Below are positions 53,737-62,417 of a stretch of 64,000 bases of DNA, piece after piece. The DNA is from Candidatus Leptofilum proximum. Its GTDB lineage: Bacteria; Chloroflexota; Anaerolineae; Promineifilales; Promineifilaceae. The notes under the pieces were generated by a model that was not told where the DNA came from, did not search any database, and worked only from the letters and a program-made list of their open reading frames with translations. The position numbers and the translations under genes are program-made. The stretch is from NCBI GenBank assembly GCA_016710325.1, contig JADJXK010000002.1, positions 558,001-622,000 of the forward strand, in the 5' to 3' direction. Within the stretch, counting starts at the first letter, position 1, and each line of letters opens with the position of its first letter.

Positions 53737-56196
53737 CTAATCTGAAACGGCCGCTTTTTCTTTCGCCGGTTCTGTGAGGCCGCAAGCTACACATTCTGTC
53801 TGGTTTTCGTTTACCTGGACGAGCAGGCCGTTGCAGCTCTTTTTCTCATCCACCACGGGGCGCTTCCAGCTGCTGAACTGGCAGTCTGGGTAGCGCGAGC
53901 AGCCGTAAAAGACACGGCCGCGCTTGGTGCGCCGCTCGACCATTTCGCCGCCGTTTGGGCAAGTGACGCCAATCTTGTTGAGCAGCTGCTCCGTGTGGCG
54001 GCATTTGGGGAAGTTGGAACAGCCGATGAAACGGCCGTATCGCCCCTCCCGGTACACCAAATCACTGCCACATAAAGGACAGTCACGCCCGACCAGTTCC
54101 ACCTCTGGCTTCAAATCCAGCTTCGGAATGGAATCATCGGCCACTTCCAGATTTTCGGAAAACTGCCCATAGAAGCTGCCAATCACCGGCACCCACGGTT
54201 CGCCTTCGGCAATCTTGTCCAGCTCATCCTCCAGCCGCGCCGTAAAGTCAACAGACAAGATGTCGGGGAAATATTCGACGAGCAGGTCATTCACCACCTG
54301 CCCGGTTTCGGTGGGCTGGAGGCGCTTGTCCACCCGCTCCACGTAGCCCCGGTTTTGAATGGTGGAAATAATCGAGGCATAGGTGCTGGGACGGCCGATG
54401 CCGTACTCTTCCAACGACTTCACCAACGTAGCCTCGCTGTAGCGGGGCGGCGGCTGGGTAAAGTGCTGCTCCGGCAGCAGGCGCAGCAGGTCCAGCATTT
54501 CACCTTCTTTCAGGTCCGGCGGCACCTGGTTCTGGTCATCGTCGGGGCGGTCTTCCGGGCGGCTCTCCTCGTACAAGGCCAGGAACCCGGCAAAGGTCAT
54601 CACAGACCCGGTGGCGCGGAAGAGATACGGCCGTTCCACCACCGCTACCTTCTGATCCCCCACCCAAATGTCCACCGAAACGGTGTCGTAGCGCGCCGGG
54701 GACATCTGGCTGGCCACAAAGCGGTCCCAGATCAGCCGGTACAGCCGGTACTGGTCCCGCGACAGATACTCTTTGATTTGCTTGGGGGCGCGCAAAACGG
54801 AAGTCGGCCGTATCGCCTCGTGTGCTTCCTGGGCGGTTTTGGACTTGGTTTTATATTCTGGCGGCTTAACCGGCACATAGTTGGGGCCAAAATGTTTGCC
54901 CACGTAAGCGCGCGCTTCGGTTTCCGCCTCTTTGGAGACAGACACGCTGTCGGTACGCATGTAGGTAATCAAACCGACGGAGCCTTCTTCGCCTTCCAGG
55001 TCAATGCCTTCGTACAGCTGCTGCGCCACGCGCATCGTCTTGGTGGTATTGAAGCCCAGGCGGCGAGACGCTTCTTGCTGCATCGTGCTGGTGGTAAATG
55101 GCGCGGCGGGCCGACGGGTCCGCTTACCGATGCGTACTTCACCCACGTCCCAGCTGCTTTTTTCCAGCACGTCCAGGTGGGGCCGCACGTTGGCCTCGCT
55201 TTTGAGCACCGGGTCTTCCCCTTTGAATTTAAACAGACGTGCGGTGAAGAACGGCCGTTCATCCACTTCCCGATCTTGCTCCCGGCTCAGCTGCGCATCC
55301 AGCGTCCAATACTCTTCGGAGACAAACTCCTTGATTTCGCGCTCGCGCTCTACCACCAACCGCACCGCCACCGACTGCACACGCCCGGCCGACAAACGGC
55401 CGCGCACCTTGCGCCACAGCAGCGGGCTCAGCTTGTAGCCCACCAGGCGGTCCAAAATGCGGCGCGCCTGCTGCGCATTCACCCGGTCCATGTCGATGCC
55501 ACGCGGCTCGTCAAACGCTCGCTGCACCGCCTGCTTGGTAATCTCGTGGAACACCACCCGGCGCGTAATCTCCGGGTCCATTTCGGCCGCTTCCAGCACG
55601 TGCCAGGCAATCGCCTCACCCTCCCGATCGGGGTCGGTGGCCAGGTAGATTTCTTTGGCTTTGGCCGCGGCGTTGGTCAGATCTTTCACCACGTCCCGCT
55701 TGTCGTTGGTCACGCGGTACTCCGGCTCAAAATCGTTGTCGATGTCCACACTCAGGCGCGATTTGAGCAGGTCACGCACGTGGCCGACGCTGGATTTCAC
55801 CGTGTAGCCCTTGCCCAGATAACGGCCGATCGTCTTGGCCTTGGCGGGCGATTCCACCACCACCAGCTTGCCCGTACGCCGCCCTGAAGCAGGCGCTGTC
55901 TTTTTGACCGAGCTTTTCTTCTTCGCCGTTTTAGCCGAAGCTTTGGCAGATTTGCCCGCTTTTGTCGTAGCCTTTTTGGCTTTTTTCGTTTTCTTCCGCG
56001 TCACGGTGACTTCCGGCTTGGGTAGATTGTCGTGCGCCGGGGTGTGGCCCGCCTTGTAGATGGTGCCACCACAGTTGGCACACGTACCCCGCGTGCCCGG
56101 CGACCCATTGGCCGCCCACTCCGCCTGCGGATCGAGAATTTCATGCTTTTCGCGGCATTTAAAACAATAACCAATCACTTTCTGTTCATCATCCAT
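53737..56196 (-). CDS. topA: DNA topoisomerase I with extra N-terminal zinc ribbon
   Basis: 819 residues. Relaxes negative supercoils through a transient Tyr-DNA link. Residues about 8-50 are a DUF5679-like zinc ribbon (YCFKCREKHEI and GTCANCGGT), followed by a Lys/Ala-rich basic linker (about 65-105). The Toprim domain starts at LVVVESPAKAKTIG with acidic triad ATDPDREGE. The catalytic Tyr is Y412 (ITYMRTDS). Three C-terminal zinc ribbons follow; in the second, one Cys is replaced (CPNGG). The ATG at 56196 is preferred to an upstream TTG. A hairpin with a U tract lies just upstream of the start. Confidence 0.95.
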   Translation of the reverse strand: MDDEQKVIGYCFKCREKHEILDPQAEWAANGSPGTRGTCANCGGTIYKAGHTPAHDNLPKPEVTVTRKKTKKAKKATTKAGKSAKASAKTAKKKSSVKKTAPASGRRTGKLVVVESPAKAKTIGRYLGKGYTVKSSVGHVRDLLKSRLSVDIDNDFEPEYRVTNDKRDVVKDLTNAAAKAKEIYLATDPDREGEAIAWHVLEAAEMDPEITRRVVFHEITKQAVQRAFDEPRGIDMDRVNAQQARRILDRLVGYKLSPLLWRKVRGRLSAGRVQSVAVRLVVEREREIKEFVSEEYWTLDAQLSREQDREVDERPFFTARLFKFKGEDPVLKSEANVRPHLDVLEKSSWDVGEVRIGKRTRRPAAPFTTSTMQQEASRRLGFNTTKTMRVAQQLYEGIDLEGEEGSVGLITYMRTDSVSVSKEAETEARAYVGKHFGPNYVPVKPPEYKTKSKTAQEAHEAIRPTSVLRAPKQIKEYLSRDQYRLYRLIWDRFVASQMSPARYDTVSVDIWVGDQKVAVVERPYLFRATGSVMTFAGFLALYEESRPEDRPDDDQNQVPPDLKEGEMLDLLRLLPEQHFTQPPPRYSEATLVKSLEEYGIGRPSTYASIISTIQNRGYVERVDKRLQPTETGQVVNDLLVEYFPDILSVDFTARLEDELDKIAEGEPWVPVIGSFYGQFSENLEVADDSIPKLDLKPEVELVGRDCPLCGSDLVYREGRYGRFIGCSNFPKCRHTEQLLNKIGVTCPNGGEMVERRTKRGRVFYGCSRYPDCQFSSWKRPVVDEKKSCNGLLVQVNENQTECVACGLTEPAKEKAAVSD

Positions 56197-56211
56197 AAAT
56201 AATTTCTTTAA

Positions 56212-56255
56212 AAAACACAAAACGTAAAATGCAGCTTGGTGTGCACTTTACGTTT
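56212..56255 (-). terminator. Terminator/attenuator hairpin 23 bases before topA
   Basis: AAACGTAAAATGCA and TGCACTTTACGTTT form a long stem; on the minus strand it is followed by TTTTGTGTTTTTT. It may terminate the guanylyltransferase transcript or control topA read-through, because it sits between that gene and the topA ATG. Confidence 0.7.
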
Positions 56256-56395
56256 CCTGTTTGGGCTAAACAGCTTCACCAAGTTCCAGATTAACAACCC
56301 GGAACAGGCAACGCTAATCTGTCTGCTGACCCTATGAAATGACTTGATACCCTGGTAAACCAGGCAGTCGTCAAACGTTAAAATCGGGTCAGGTG

Positions 56396-57496
56396 CTAAC
56401 TATAAGATTCTAAATCGGTACCTTCCAGGCCATCCACCATTTTCTTAACCAGGGGGATGTTATCCTTGTGGACAACCAGGATGGCATCTTCCGTGTTTAC
56501 CACAATCATGCCGTCAAGGCCAATAACAGTTACCAGCTTATCAGATTCGTAGTTATAAACCAGGCAGTCGGCCGACGCTTCCACAATGACTTTGCCTTTG
56601 GTAACGTTGGCCTGCACGTTCGGATTGACGGCTTCTTTTAGGGCGTACAGGGTGCCTGGATCGCTCCAGCCCATTTCGCCGTGCAGCACCAGCGCATCAG
56701 ACGGATCCACGTGATGCAAAATGGCATCATCAAAACTCATCACGTCTAAATTGGGATAGACGCGGTGCAAAGTCTCCTGGTAATCCGGCTGCCCAATTGC
56801 CTCTTCAATTTCGGTGAGACCAGCCCACATGTTGGGTTGATGCTGTTGGTATTGTTTGCGCACAAAACCGATTGTGGTTACGAAGTAGCCAGTATTCCAC
56901 ACATGCGTATTTTCGGCAAACATCTGTCGGCACTCGTCCAACGGCGGACGGTAGCGCAGGGAGTTGAAGCCAAAGTAGGGACGGCCGTTTACCGACCCCT
57001 GCTCCTCACCCAAACCAATCCAGCCCAGCTGATCGTTGGCAAACCGGGGCGTCTCACCAATGAACAATATTTTGGCATTGTGGCTGGCAATCAGCTTTTC
57101 GGCGCCGTCCAACACCCGCTGGAAGACGTCTACCTGGTCCATGTAGTTGTCGCCCCACAAAATAGCCACCGGCTCCTCGTTAAGCGCCTCGTCGGGGGTG
57201 GCGTGGGCCAGGTGGGCCAGGGCCAGCCCTACGGCCGCGGCCAGGTCGCGCCGGGTTGGCTCGCCAATCACGTTGCCCGGCGGCAGCTCCGGCAGCTGCT
57301 GGCGGATGATGTCCACATACGCTTCGTTGGTGGAGATGAAGATATTTTCAGCGCCATATTGATCAAGCACCCGATCAACAGCCAGGCGGAGGGTAGACTT
57401 TTCGCCGATAATCGGTTCAAACTGCTTGGGGGATTTTTTGCGGCTGATGGGCCACAAGCGTCGGCCCGAGCCGCCGGCAAAAATTACAATTTTCAT
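56396..57496 (-). CDS. manC: Mannose-1-phosphate guanylyltransferase
   Basis: 366-residue nucleotidyltransferase making GDP-mannose from GTP and mannose 1-phosphate for surface glycans. The signature AGGSGRRLWPISRKKSPKQF is at the N-terminus (residues 7-26), then GEPTRRDLAAAVGLALAHL, WNTGYFV and the C-terminal left-handed helix part. It lacks the C-terminal isomerase (type II PMI) domain found in bifunctional ManC/AlgA, so it is the short form. The ATG overlaps the dprA stop (ATGA). Gene symbol given by function; the name could be gmp-like. Confidence 0.93.
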   Translation of the reverse strand: MKIVIFAGGSGRRLWPISRKKSPKQFEPIIGEKSTLRLAVDRVLDQYGAENIFISTNEAYVDIIRQQLPELPPGNVIGEPTRRDLAAAVGLALAHLAHATPDEALNEEPVAILWGDNYMDQVDVFQRVLDGAEKLIASHNAKILFIGETPRFANDQLGWIGLGEEQGSVNGRPYFGFNSLRYRPPLDECRQMFAENTHVWNTGYFVTTIGFVRKQYQQHQPNMWAGLTEIEEAIGQPDYQETLHRVYPNLDVMSFDDAILHHVDPSDALVLHGEMGWSDPGTLYALKEAVNPNVQANVTKGKVIVEASADCLVYNYESDKLVTVIGLDGMIVVNTEDAILVVHKDNIPLVKKMVDGLEGTDLESYS

Positions 57497-58623
57497 GATG
57501 TTTCCTCACTTTTTGTTGTGTGGTAAATGGGCTCGTCTTCACGCAGCAAAACGTAGTTCATGCCACCAACCTGCTGCACCATTCCCTTAAGTTCCATTAA
57601 GGTCAGGGTGCTGCTCACCAGCGCGCTGGGCAGGCCGGTGCTGCGGCTGAGCTCGTCGATGTGCACCGGCTGGGTGGAGAGCTGGGTGTAGAGGGCGATT
57701 TCTTCGGCCGTTTCCGGGAGCACCAGCTGTACGGCCGTTCGCTCGGCCACCATGTGCAAATTCAGCTCCTCCAGCACATCCTCAACGCGAGTAACTGGTT
57801 TGGCCCCTTCCTGAATCAGCCTGTTGGGACCCTGGCTGGCCGGGCTGTTGATATTGCCGGGCACGGCAAACACGTCGCGGTTCTGCTCCAGCGCAAAGTT
57901 CGTGGTGATGAGCGCACCGCTGCGTTCACCTGCTTCAACAATAATGACGCCAAGGGAGAGCCCACTGATGATGCGGTTGCGGGGCGGGAAATTTTTGGCC
58001 TCGGGCTGGATGCCCAGGCCGTACTCGCTGATAATAGCCCCGTGTCCTTGCGTAATTTCTTGCGCTAACGCACGATTGTCGGCCGGGTAGATGGCATCCA
58101 GGCCAGAGCCGAGCACTGCCAGGGTACGGCCGCCCAGCTCAACGGCCGTTTTGTGGGCAATGGCATCAATCCCCCGCGCCAAACCACTAACGACGGTGAT
58201 GTTGTTCTGCACCAGCCCAGCAACCAGGTCTCGCGTGACCTGACGGCCGTAGCTGGTCAGGCGCCGCGTACCCACCACGGCCACCGCCCAGCGATCCTGC
58301 TCCAGCAGGTCGCCCTTCAAGTAAAGCAGCGGCGGTGGCGTTGGAATTTCGCGCAGGTAGTTGGGATAGTCCGGCATCTCCCAGGTGAGCAGCTTGATGT
58401 TGGCTTTCTGCACCTGCACCAAGGCCACGTCCAGATCAACTTCGTGCCGGGTTTGTAAAAAATTGGCCACTGCCCGCTTGTCCAACCCAATCTTGTACAG
58501 CTCAAATTCATTGGCCTGCCAGGCATTGGCCAGCGAGCCATAATAATCCAGCAAGGCCTGTACCTTGGCCGGACCGATGCCTTTCACCAAATTGAAACCA
58601 AGCCAATATTTGAGATCGGACAT
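57493..58623 (-). CDS. dprA: DNA processing protein DprA
   Basis: 376 residues. Loads RecA onto incoming single-stranded DNA during natural transformation. The N-terminus has helix-hairpin-helix-like residues (GIGPAKVQALLDYYG). The Rossmann-like DprA domain (about 80-290) has VVGTRRLTSYGRQV, GLARGIDAIAHK, VLGSGLDAIYP, NRIISGLS and GSALITTNFALEQNRDVFAVPG. The C-terminus is a DprA winged helix (residues about 305-370). Together with no other competence gene seen here, it only suggests possible transformation. It overlaps the guanylyltransferase start by ATGA. Confidence 0.95.
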   Translation of the reverse strand: MSDLKYWLGFNLVKGIGPAKVQALLDYYGSLANAWQANEFELYKIGLDKRAVANFLQTRHEVDLDVALVQVQKANIKLLTWEMPDYPNYLREIPTPPPLLYLKGDLLEQDRWAVAVVGTRRLTSYGRQVTRDLVAGLVQNNITVVSGLARGIDAIAHKTAVELGGRTLAVLGSGLDAIYPADNRALAQEITQGHGAIISEYGLGIQPEAKNFPPRNRIISGLSLGVIIVEAGERSGALITTNFALEQNRDVFAVPGNINSPASQGPNRLIQEGAKPVTRVEDVLEELNLHMVAERTAVQLVLPETAEEIALYTQLSTQPVHIDELSRSTGLPSALVSSTLTLMELKGMVQQVGGMNYVLLREDEPIYHTTKSEETS

Positions 58624-58671
58624 GAGAAAAGTATACCTTTCCTGGATGGGTTGTCGATTGAGAGAAACTTT

Positions 58672-58757
58672 TCGGTAAACGGTAATCGGTATTCGGTAAT
58701 CGGTGAACGGTAATCGGTATTCGGAAAACCGATTACGGATTACAGATTACAGATCAC
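58672..58757. repeat. GGTAATCGGTATTC direct repeats
   Basis: Several copies of CGGTAA[TA]CGGT(AT) followed by an inverted ACCGATTACGGATTACAG stretch fill the dprA-rimM spacer. Same family as the first half of the insert in the hydantoinase gene. Confidence 0.75.
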
Positions 58758-59296
58758 GGCCATAAACCCGGCAGCAGTGTCACGGTCATACGGCCGTTTT
58801 CAAAATCAATGTCCTGGATCACTTCGTCCGTGTCCGGCAGCAGCAGTTCACCCTGCTCACCCTGCACCTCAAACACGTTGTTGGCCCTGGTTTCGATGAC
58901 GCGGGTCAGGATGCCCAGGAGTTCGCCTTCGGTGGTGTACACCTCCAGCCCTTCCAGCTCGAAGAGGAAGTATTCCCCTTCTTCCAGGGGCAGCGCTTCG
59001 TCTTCCGGTACCATGAGCCATTCGCCGCGCAGGGCTTCTGCGGCGAGGCGGTCGGAAACGGCCGTGAGCTTTAGCAAGACCATGCCCTGATGCACCCGCG
59101 CCTGCTCCACGGCCATCTTTTTGGGCGCTGTTTCGCCCACGTAAACATGATCCAACCAGCTAAAGCGCTCCGGCTCATCGGTGTGCGGCATCACCCGCAC
59201 CTCCCCGCGCACGCCGTGCGGCTTGGTAATCTGGCCAATGACAATAAAGTCCATTTCTGGTTCGGTACCCAGCGGTTTTTCTTGCTTTCTAGACAT
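58754..59296 (-). CDS. rimM: 16S rRNA processing protein RimM
   Basis: 180-residue ribosome maturation factor that helps assemble the 30S head and binds S19. The N-domain is typical (VIGQITKPHGVRGEVRV) and the PRC-barrel C-domain contains EVYTTEGELLGILTRV, NNVFEV and LLPDTDEVIQDID. The ATG at 59296 is used; an alternative ATG at 59254 (MDFIVIG) would give the shorter common start and is also possible. It follows the khpA-rpsP-ffh genes in the usual order, minus a visible trmD. Confidence 0.95.
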   Translation of the reverse strand: MSRKQEKPLGTEPEMDFIVIGQITKPHGVRGEVRVMPHTDEPERFSWLDHVYVGETAPKKMAVEQARVHQGMVLLKLTAVSDRLAAEALRGEWLMVPEDEALPLEEGEYFLFELEGLEVYTTEGELLGILTRVIETRANNVFEVQGEQGELLLPDTDEVIQDIDFENGRMTVTLLPGLWP

Positions 59297-59330
59297 GCTT
59301 TTACAAAGACTTGACTTATGACTCTGGCCG

Positions 59331-59400
59331 CAAATTTCGCGAATTAGCGCGAAAAAGTCCTGTAGATTCGTGAAATTCGCGTCATTCGCGCTAAAATTCC
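59331..59400. repeat. GCGAATT/AATTCGCG palindromic intergenic repeat
   Basis: Several short AATTCGCG/CGCGAATT units surround the rimM-khpA spacer. It is a small palindrome-rich repeat similar to the other CGCGGATT-type sequences. Confidence 0.55.
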
Positions 59401-59407
59401 GGGCAAC

Positions 59408-59433
59408 AACAAAAACCTCGCCAGCGCGAGGTT
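59408..59433 (-). terminator. Terminator downstream of the KH-domain gene
   Basis: AACCTCG and CGAGGTT form a short stem followed on the minus strand by TTTTTGTTGTTG, so the ffh-rpsP-khpA transcript probably ends here before rimM. Confidence 0.65.
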
Positions 59434-59493
59434 GTCGTATCCATCCTGTTCAATTCATGAAGCTGAAGCGGAGCCATTCACTGCAAAGAGTGA

Positions 59494-59736
59494 TTAGCGA
59501 TCGCCCGTTTCGACGAGCTCGACAGAAACGCGCTTGCCCTGCTTGGCGGCCGCCACCTGCGCCAGCGTGCGGATGGCGTTAATCACCCGGCCGCTCTTGC
59601 CGATGACCCGGCCCATGTCTGGTCCGGCTACGGTCAGTTCCAACACAGTTTCTGCTGAATCATCACTCTCGTCCACCGTCACTTCATCCGGCGACTCGAC
59701 CAACGACTTCACGACGTATTCAACGAGGTCTTTCAT
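59494..59736 (-). CDS. khpA: KhpA-type KH-domain RNA-binding protein
   Basis: 80 residues. One type II KH domain with the GxxG loop in MGRVIGKSGRVINAIR. Partner KhpB/Jag is not in the window. The ATG at 59736 follows GAGG; a TTG codon before it is not needed. The gene follows rpsP by 11 bases, the standard rpsP-khpA-rimM arrangement. Confidence 0.93.
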   Translation of the reverse strand: MKDLVEYVVKSLVESPDEVTVDESDDSAETVLELTVAGPDMGRVIGKSGRVINAIRTLAQVAAAKQGKRVSVELVETGDR

Positions 59737-59747
59737 CAAATCCTCAA

Positions 59748-60281
59748 TTAAGCGGCTTCTTCTTCGTCTTCTTCCGCTTCTGCTTCGTCTTCTTCTGCTT
59801 CCACTTCTGCTTCATCAGCTGCGGCTTCGGCTTCTGTTTCCTCTTCGACAGTCTCTTCTTCGGCGGAGGCGACGGTTTCGGCAGCGGCCGTTTCTTCAGC
59901 CACAGCTTCTTCCTCTTCTTCCTCAACCGTTTCTTCTACCTCGGCCACTTCTTCCACAGCCTCGGGTGCGGCAACAACCTCACCGGTGACTTCGGCGGCC
60001 AGTGCGGCAGCGGATTCCCCGGCGTGCAGGCGGCTCAGGCGCTCGAAGGTGCCTTGTTTGTCCAGCAGGCGGCGCACGGCGTCGGTGGGCTGGGCGCCAA
60101 CGCTCAACCAGTGCAGGGCACGGTCTTCCTGGATGGCAAACTCGGCCGGGTTGGTCAGCGGGTTGTAATGCCCAATGCGCTCCACGATACGGCCGTCGCG
60201 CTTGGAATTTACATCGGCCACCACCACCCGGTAGCTGGGTTGTCTTTTCTTGCCTCTACGGCTCAAACGAATTTTTAGCAT
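59748..60281 (-). CDS. rpsP: 30S ribosomal protein S16 with long acidic C-terminal tail
   Basis: 177 residues. Residues 1-80 are ordinary S16 (MLKIRLSRRGKKRQPSYRVV; RIVERIGHYNP; DRALHWLSVGAQPTDAVRRLL). Residues about 95-177 are a Glu/Ala/Val-rich tail with long runs of Glu and Asp, predicted disordered. Typical S16 is 80-100 residues, so the tail nearly doubles the length. It is not a frameshift artefact: the tail keeps the frame to a clean stop 11 bases before khpA. Tail function is unknown. Confidence 0.95.
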   Translation of the reverse strand: MLKIRLSRRGKKRQPSYRVVVADVNSKRDGRIVERIGHYNPLTNPAEFAIQEDRALHWLSVGAQPTDAVRRLLDKQGTFERLSRLHAGESAAALAAEVTGEVVAAPEAVEEVAEVEETVEEEEEEAVAEETAAAETVASAEEETVEEETEAEAAADEAEVEAEEDEAEAEEDEEEAA

Positions 60282-60386
60282 CTATCCTAATCTCCACTCA
60301 ATTCAAGATGATTTTTAATTTTATTGAGGGCAAAATTGCCCATCCAATTCTACACGATTCGCAGAAAACTGCTCAATCAAAGTTAT

Positions 60387-60448
60387 GGGCGAGGCAGGTG
60401 GAGAATCAATTGTTTGTGCAGCCAGCGTATTATCCACCTGCCTCGCCC
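60387..60448. repeat. 16-bp inverted repeat between ffh and rpsP
   Basis: GGGCGAGGCAGGTGGA and its exact reverse complement are 30 bases apart. AT-rich simple repeats (TTTACTTTTTACTTTTCAC) follow at 60455-60482. It may act as a partial terminator between ffh and rpsP or be a MITE-like repeat. Confidence 0.75.
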
Positions 60449-60482
60449 TACTTTTCACTGTTTACTTTTTACTTTTCACTAC

Positions 60483-61829
60483 CTACCCGCCAAAACCGCC
60501 GCCCATGCCACCGAGCAAATTGCGCAGGCCACGGCCACGTCCCTTCGTCAGCTGCTTCATCATCTTCTGCATTTCCTGGAACTGCTTCAGCAGGGCATTC
60601 ACGTCTTGTACGCTAGTGCCGGAACCGGCCGCCACGCGCCGCTTGCGGCTGGCCTTGAGAATCTTGGGGTTGCGGCGCTCCTGCGGCGTCATCGAGCGAA
60701 TGATGGCCTCGATACGCTTCAAATCCTTGTCCGCATTGCTCAAGTCCACATCTTTGGCCATCTTGTTCATGCCGGGAATCATTTCCATCAGCTGGCCAAT
60801 CGGCCCCAGGCGCTTGATTTGCTGCATCTGGTTCAGAAAATCTTCCAGGTTAAAGTCACCCTGGAGCATCTTCTTGCCCGCTTTTTCGGCCTCTTCCTGG
60901 TCCATCTGCTCCTGTGCCCGCTCGATGAGCGTCAGCACATCGCCCATGCCCAGGATGCGGCTGGCCAGCCGGTCCGGGTGGAACTCCTCGATGGCGTTGA
61001 GCTTTTCGCCGGTGCCCAGGAATTTAATCGGCACGCCGGTGACTTCGCGCATGGAAATGGCCGCACCTCCGCGGGCATCACCATCAATTTTGGTCATGAT
61101 GAGGCCAGTGATTTGCACGGCGTTGTTAAAGTCGGTGGCCACGCGGACGGCTTCCTGGCCGGTCATGGCGTCGGCCACCAACAGCGTCTCCACCGGGTTC
61201 ACCTTCGCCTTGATGGCCTTGATTTCGTCCATCATCATCTCGTCGATGTTCAGACGACCGGCGGTGTCTAAAATGACGGTGGTGGCACCAGTAGCCACAG
61301 CTTTTTTCACGCCATTGGCACAGACATCGACCGGTTTGCCTTCGGGGCCTTCATCGTAGACGGGAATGTCCAGTTGGCGGCCCAGGGTTTGCAGCTGGTC
61401 GATAGCTGCTGGGCGGTAGACATCCGCACCAACGAGCAACGGCCGTCTCCCCTGTTTGCGCAAATGCAGCGCCAGCTTACCCGCCATGGTCGTTTTACCA
61501 GCGCCCTGCAAACCCACCAGCATGATCACGGCAGGCGACTGCATACCCAGGTTCAACCGTCCCGGCTCGCCCAGCGTTTCCACCAGCTCTTCCTGAACGA
61601 TTTTCACCACCTGCTGGCCCGGCGTCAGGCTGCGCATCACTTCCTGGCCCACGGCGCGTTCACGCACCCGCTCGACCAGGCTTTTGACAACCTTGAAGTT
61701 CACGTCGGCTTCCAGCAAAGCCAGGCGCACTTCGCGCATCGCTTTATCAACGTCGGCTTCGGTGAGTTTGCCGCGCCGCTGGAGGCCGTCAAAAACGGAT
61801 TGCAGGCGGCTGCCTAATGATTCAAACAC
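60483..61829 (-). CDS. ffh: Signal recognition particle protein Ffh
   Basis: 448-residue SRP GTPase that targets nascent membrane and secreted proteins to FtsY. NG domain with P-loop GLQGAGKTT near residue 105, DTAGR (residue about 190), TKIDGDARGG and GTGEKL; the M domain (residues about 300-448) is Met- and Gln-rich with SGTSV and a Gly-rich tail. GTG start with GAGGG upstream. It is the first gene of the ffh-rpsP-khpA group. Confidence 0.97.
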   Translation of the reverse strand: MFESLGSRLQSVFDGLQRRGKLTEADVDKAMREVRLALLEADVNFKVVKSLVERVRERAVGQEVMRSLTPGQQVVKIVQEELVETLGEPGRLNLGMQSPAVIMLVGLQGAGKTTMAGKLALHLRKQGRRPLLVGADVYRPAAIDQLQTLGRQLDIPVYDEGPEGKPVDVCANGVKKAVATGATTVILDTAGRLNIDEMMMDEIKAIKAKVNPVETLLVADAMTGQEAVRVATDFNNAVQITGLIMTKIDGDARGGAAISMREVTGVPIKFLGTGEKLNAIEEFHPDRLASRILGMGDVLTLIERAQEQMDQEEAEKAGKKMLQGDFNLEDFLNQMQQIKRLGPIGQLMEMIPGMNKMAKDVDLSNADKDLKRIEAIIRSMTPQERRNPKILKASRKRRVAAGSGTSVQDVNALLKQFQEMQKMMKQLTKGRGRGLRNLLGGMGGGFGG

Positions 61830-61847
61830 AAAACCCTCAGTCAGAAG

Positions 61848-61899
61848 CCTGCGGGAGGCTTCCTGCGCATTCCCCGTATCGGCTAAAACCTCCCGCAGG
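61848..61899. repeat. CCTGCGGGAGG inverted repeat upstream of ffh
   Basis: CCTGCGGGAGG and CCTCCCGCAGG are exact reverse complements 30 bases apart, with a second hairpin (AACGGGT...ACCCGTT) at 61924-61951. Nothing else is recognisable in 61830-62130. Confidence 0.65.
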
Positions 61900-62130
61900 T
61901 TGGGCGATATCGGGACAAAAATAAACGGGTCAATAATGGTATTAACCCGTTATTCGTTGCTTTCGATTGGTTAACGTTGCTGCCAATGGCGGAAAAATGT
62001 TTATGCTGCCTTGCAGACGGGCAATTCTAGCCCAGGCGGTGGGTAACGTCAAGGAGATGATGGCGGTGCGTAGGGGTGAACGGGTGTGTGGGGAAATTCG
62101 GTGGGAACGGCCGTACCACCTTCCTCACCT

Positions 62131-62328
62131 TCACTCCGCCAAAATCTCTTTCACCCGGCCGACCGCGCCGCTTTCCAGGCGCACCTTGATGCCATGCGGA
62201 TGTGTTACCGACTTGGTGAGGATGGCCTGGACGATGCCTTCTGTTGTTTTACCGCTGCGCTGGTCTTGCTTCAAAACAATCGCCACGCGCTGGCCTATTT
62301 TGATGTTGGATCGGTTGGTTCCGTTCAT
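62131..62328 (-). CDS. YwbE-like small protein
   Basis: 65 residues. The whole length matches the YwbE family (DUF2196): MNGTNRSNIKIGQRV, IVLKQDQRSGK, then THPHGIKVRLESGAVGRVKEI. Such small basic proteins have no known function. The ATG at 62328 is chosen over a longer upstream frame because it opens the conserved start and has AGGA upstream. It is a single gene. Confidence 0.85.
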   Translation of the reverse strand: MNGTNRSNIKIGQRVAIVLKQDQRSGKTTEGIVQAILTKSVTHPHGIKVRLESGAVGRVKEILAE

Positions 62329-62390
62329 ATTTGCTTTCCTGCAACAAGGGGCGAGGCGATGGGGCCACGTTTCGATGTCGATGCCCATTG

Positions 62391-62417
62391 TAGGGGCGCA
62401 TCGCGACACGCCCTACC
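62391..62417. repeat. GTAGGGGCG...CGCCCTAC short palindrome
   Basis: TAGGGGCG and CGCCCTA arms are about 12 bases apart. GTAGGGGC-type palindromes are dispersed elsewhere in many genomes. The gap 62329-62695 otherwise shows nothing I can assign. Confidence 0.5.

Noticed and set aside
54355..55887. 510-residue open frame on the plus strand
   Set aside because: Antisense to topA, composition Arg/His-rich, no recognisable domain.
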